From NCBI GenBank assembly GCA_958299035.1, contig CATQJL010000223.1, positions 82,353,322 to 82,417,321 of the forward strand: 64,000 bases of DNA. The letters are read 5' to 3'. This DNA is from Cylicocyclus nassatus (Eukaryota; Nematoda; Chromadorea; Rhabditida; Strongylidae). Shown one piece after another: positions 60,821 to 64,000 of this stretch. A program made the translations under genes and the position numbers. Position 1 is the stretch's first letter, and each line of letters begins with the position of its first letter. A model generated the notes under the pieces. It ran no database searches. It saw only the letters and a program-made list of their open reading frames with translations, and had not been told where the DNA came from.

Positions 60821-61387
60821 ATACTGTTGTCACCAAAGACCCTTCCTTACGTGAAATCTCTTCGAAGGGATGCTTTACGAAGTGACAAAAATGAAATGAA
60901 AATAACTTAACAGTGGAAGCTCAACTAATCGATAATCGGTGATGTGGATGCCATAAAACTCATGTAGATCACACCAATTCGAGTTGATCTGTACGCATAT
61001 CTAATTACTGTAGCAAACCAGCTTTCACTTCCTATATTGCGCCTCAAGGTTAAGAAAAATCGTTGTTATCAGTGTTGAATACACCAGCGCAATCTTACCT
61101 TGAAATAAGAGATTCTTTCCATTTTTGTCTTTTGTAAAGTTTTGACACTAATGATACAATATCTCACTAAAGATTAATGTCCAATAGACCTCTCTTGTAC
61201 ATATCCCATAATTATGGAGTTATCCAGATTACAGTAACCATAACAGCGACATGCTGATGTGTACATTGCACTCACGCGTTTGCGCGGTGATACAATCTTG
61301 ATGCCTTTGAGTTGCAGAAGAACCTGGGAATGAAGCTCGCCACTCGTTATGAGAGAGTGCCACATATTGCGATAGCTTATTTTACAG

Positions 61388-61491
61388 GGCTAGGGCAAAG
61401 TGAAAGGCGCTTGCCCAAAACGAAGGACTCATATGAGCAAGTTATCAAGACGAACAATGAGCTACATTCTAATAGAATAAAGAAGCGATAG
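61388..61491 (+). CDS. candidate terminal exon, 34 codons
   Basis: A strong acceptor (TTATTTTACAG) precedes a frame LGQSERRLPKTKDSYEQVIK, then TNNELHSNRIKKR and TAG. A possible upstream exon (CGACATGCTGATGTGTAC..., HADVYIALTRLRG) follows another acceptor-like CATAACAG near 61248. The family is unknown and the gene structure incomplete. Confidence 0.25.
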
Positions 61492-61968
61492 CGACTCCTT
61501 GACATCGTGCCGCCTCCTAGATAAGTTAAGAAACAAAAATGGCTGACTACGTCGCAAACACTAGCTGACGTCTGTGTCTGAATTCTTAATATTTTGCAAG
61601 TTTCATGCAAATACAACCTATCTTTGCAAGCAGATGTTAACGGGTGGTTGGCACGAATAGATGACAAGCTTAATCAGATGAGATGGGCACGTCATGGTTG
61701 ATCGAATCGAGCAAATGCGATTCCGCTGGATCTCGACTCGTCTTTGTTCTGATTCGTTTGTTTACATCATTAGCTGAGTAATTTTTCCATTTACTACAAT
61801 CTTTTTCTGCAAAAATTGTGAGCCCATTGTTCCAAATTTGGAAAACAAGTCGTCTATGGAAGTGATTTCTGCTTCTATAGTAAGTGAGTAACATGTTAGG
61901 CGTTTATACTTGGGTTCCTGCAAGCAGACGGAACTCCGCTGCGTCTCATACGAGAGTTCTATTCGCAG

Positions 61969-62203
61969 AGTGAGAAACTATGAGAAGGTTGGGAAATTAG
62001 AGGAGTCCGTGCCTTCAATCACCCCGAAATTCGACTTACCTTTTTGTATTCCATGTGCAAAAAAGTATCCACGATTTAGCTACGAAGGGTGCAAGAAAAT
62101 CAAAACAAATCTTGGAATTGTGTATTTGCGGGATACGGAGCAAGTTTTGAATTTCGTGTTTCGAGTGTTTTCTCCTGTTGCGCTAGAAAGGAGAACAGCC
62201 TAA
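61969..62203 (+). CDS. candidate exon, 78 codons, unknown family
   Basis: After an acceptor-like TTCTATTCGCAG, one frame runs VRNYEKVGKLEESVPSITPK, then FDLPFCIPCAKKYPRFSYEG and CKKIKTNLGIVYLRDTEQVL to TAA. It is the most protein-like composition in this part of the window. The minus strand across the same bases also has a good acceptor (CTCCTTTCTAG) and donor (AAAAG/GTAAGTC) around an open frame, so strand assignment is uncertain. Confidence 0.3.
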
Positions 62204-62339
62204 AAAGGCCCTTCTGCCAAATAGCTGAAGTATGAGACAACTTTGCATTCTATTGCTGAACTATTCAAAAAAAATGTCAGTTGTGCTGCATTTAACCGGT
62301 TAGGCAGCGCACCGCAGAGGTGCAAAAAGGCTATCCCAA

Positions 62340-62641
62340 TAAAGGCTACTGCCGGGCGAAGGTGCAAAACCTATTGTCAGTGTCGACGATGTGCTCTCTT
62401 TCCCCTTAGCTCAAGCGCAACGCTAGAGCCCCGGACCGCGTTGCGCGATTACCGCTTGAGCATTCAGAATTGCCGTATCAAATGGAGATCACTGCGCAAT
62501 GCCCACGTGCTGCGGATGCGTGGTTTTTACGGAGAAGGGAGCACACAGTTGACACACACTGTAGTATAACAAACGCGAATTATAGCTTTCGGACCCGCTC
62601 AGTTAACATTCTTTTGCACCTTCGTCCGGCACTAGCCTTTA
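62340..62641. mobile_element. foldback element with TAAAGGCTACTGCCGG termini
   Basis: The left arm TAAAGGCTACTGCCGGGCGA and the right arm TTCGTCCGGCACTAGCCTTTA are mirrors, with GGTGCAAAA / TTTTGCACC inside. A smaller palindrome (GCTCAAGCGCAACGC / GCGTTGCGCGATTACCGCTTGAGC) is nested at 62410-62462. Confidence 0.65.
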
Positions 62642-63225
62642 GCTTCATGGATCATCCCACTTGAAGTATAGAGAGACACTGATTAAACTACATATGGTGA
62701 ATTGCATTATTATCCAATATATTTATTTAGTACGATCACAGGTACACCATGGAACTTGCAATTTTGAGAAACAAAATGTTTCGGAAAGTAATATATACTA
62801 AACATTGAAAAGCAGTTCTCAACAGCGGCTCAAATTACTTGAAACGCGCGTAGCTCACCTACGGTTGACATCTGTTTTACATTTACATTTGACTTCAACA
62901 AAAATCTTGATAAAATATACCTTTTTCCGACGTCTATGCTCAGCAAAGCAGTTGACAGGTATTAACAGATGTAAATGGCAGCACCTATGATAGTCTAATG
63001 CAGCTACATTTCTCAGCTTGAATATACTCATTTTTTTCTACCAGCGAACTTATGATAAAGAGTTTTGAAGTTACAAACTATTGAAATTCCTAGAATAATG
63101 GCGTTACTTCGCTTGTTTATTGCAATATATTGGGTACTCAGTCAACCCAAGAGTGTAAGCCTGGTTTTTTAGAAAGTTCGGAAGCCATTAGAGCTGAACA
63201 GTGATCACACTCAGGCAGCGGATAG
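62642..63225. other. no recognised gene
   Basis: AT-rich sequence between a foldback and the GC-rich minisatellite. No exon could be supported. Confidence 0.4.
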
Positions 63226-63690
63226 GACCCCTCCGCCGGAGAAATGGCAGGGTCGCGGCGTTTCCCCAGCGGTGGGTCTCCCATTTGTCCGGCGGAGCCC
63301 TCCCATTTCTCCGGCGGAGACCTCCCATTTCTGCTCCGGATACCTCCCATTTTCTGCTCCGGATACCTCCCATTTTCTGCTCCGGATACCTCCCATTTTC
63401 TGCTCCGGAGGCCTCCCATTTCTGCTCCGGACCCCTCCCATTTTCTCCGGCGCGGCTCTTCCAAATTTGGCGGACACGCGCCGCGCAAATTTCTCCGGCG
63501 CGGAGTCCGCCAAATCTGGCAGAGTCGCGCCGGAGAAATGGCGGACCTTTGCAGCAGGGCCGGAGAAGCCTCCCATTTGCCTGCCAGTGATGTCACCGCG
63601 ATGGACCGCCCATTTGCCCTTCTCTCATTGGTCAACTGGGTCCGGCGCGACTCTGGCAGTTTCGGAGGGTCCGGCGGAGGGGTCCCGTCG
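63226..63690. repeat. GC-rich minisatellite inside inverted termini
   Basis: Five tandem units of about 24 bp (CTCCGGATACCTCCCATTT...) at 63321-63430, flanked by diverged CTCCGGCGGAG-containing units. The block begins with GACCCCTCCGCCGGA and ends with TCCGGCGGAGGGGTC, an exact inverted pair, so it may be a MITE whose interior expanded. All six frames are open across it because the unit lacks stops; the long frames are artefacts. Confidence 0.8.
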
Positions 63691-64000
63691 ATTGTCTGAG
63701 CAGTGGCTCCTTGGACTTATTGCCTATTTTTGGCACTTGGCAGGTTCAGAAGTGAGCTTTCCAGAACTTGCAGTCTTTGCTTCATGATTGAGAATCACAG
63801 CTTTTGCGATTATTATTAGTGCTATAGGGCATAATCACATCAATGTGATGCTTGCCTAGAATCCAATCCTGCTCTGCTTCTCCTCATATAGACATACATT
63901 TGCATGTCTCGTAATGCGTGGGCGGCAGTTACGGGGCATTGGTCGCGACCACGACTAACTCAATCTATCTAATTACTTTATGCACATAAATTATTAGTAG
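63691..64000. other. no recognised gene
   Basis: The last 310 bases show no exon, motif or repeat end that I can support. Confidence 0.4.

Noticed and set aside
63138..63787. Overlapping open frames of 120-170 codons on both strands
   Set aside because: They arise from a stop-free 24-bp minisatellite unit, not from a gene.
1..64000. CRISPR arrays, bacterial operons or prophage
   Set aside because: No regularly spaced identical repeats with unique spacers, no ribosome-binding-site-led gene strings, and the clear genes are spliced animal genes.

Overview
The window is animal DNA, most likely from a rhabditid-type (clade V-like) nematode. Two multi-exon genes can be rebuilt exon by exon with GT/AG splice sites: a nuclear hormone receptor of the nematode SupNR/HNF4-like type (minus strand, 4728-9893) and an NLP-10-type neuropeptide precursor (minus strand, 31966-32630). 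Their short exons and introns, and the SupNR and ...PFSGG(L/M)Y-amide families themselves, point to nematodes. I do not name a species. I saw no rRNA, convincing functional tRNA, CRISPR array or bacterial operon.

Layout. 1-4.7 kb holds little beyond a tRNA-like SINE remnant and one unassigned ORF. 4.7-9.9 kb is the receptor gene, ten exons and 423 codons, with a mariner-like foldback inside intron 2. 9.9-31 kb is dominated by transposon-derived sequence: foldback elements with TA target sites, SINE-like repeats, a hAT-type MITE with a clean 8-bp target duplication, and hairpin elements. 32-32.7 kb is the neuropeptide gene. 33-45 kb again holds nested foldbacks and MITEs. 45.1-48.5 kb is a 3.39-kb inverted-repeat element whose two arms each carry a signal-peptide exon; its left arm also contains an exact copy of the SMART cDNA-amplification adapter. 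49-64 kb holds scattered coding-like segments of unknown function, three or four more MITEs, and a GC-rich minisatellite bounded by inverted termini.

The receptor would be a nuclear transcription factor and the peptide precursor a secreted neuromodulator. Nothing here links them functionally. Between them the sequence is mostly non-autonomous DNA transposons nested in one another; I found no intact transposase. Several shorter open segments look coding by composition or have good splice sites, but I could not assign them to a family. They are listed with low confidence so that they can be tested.
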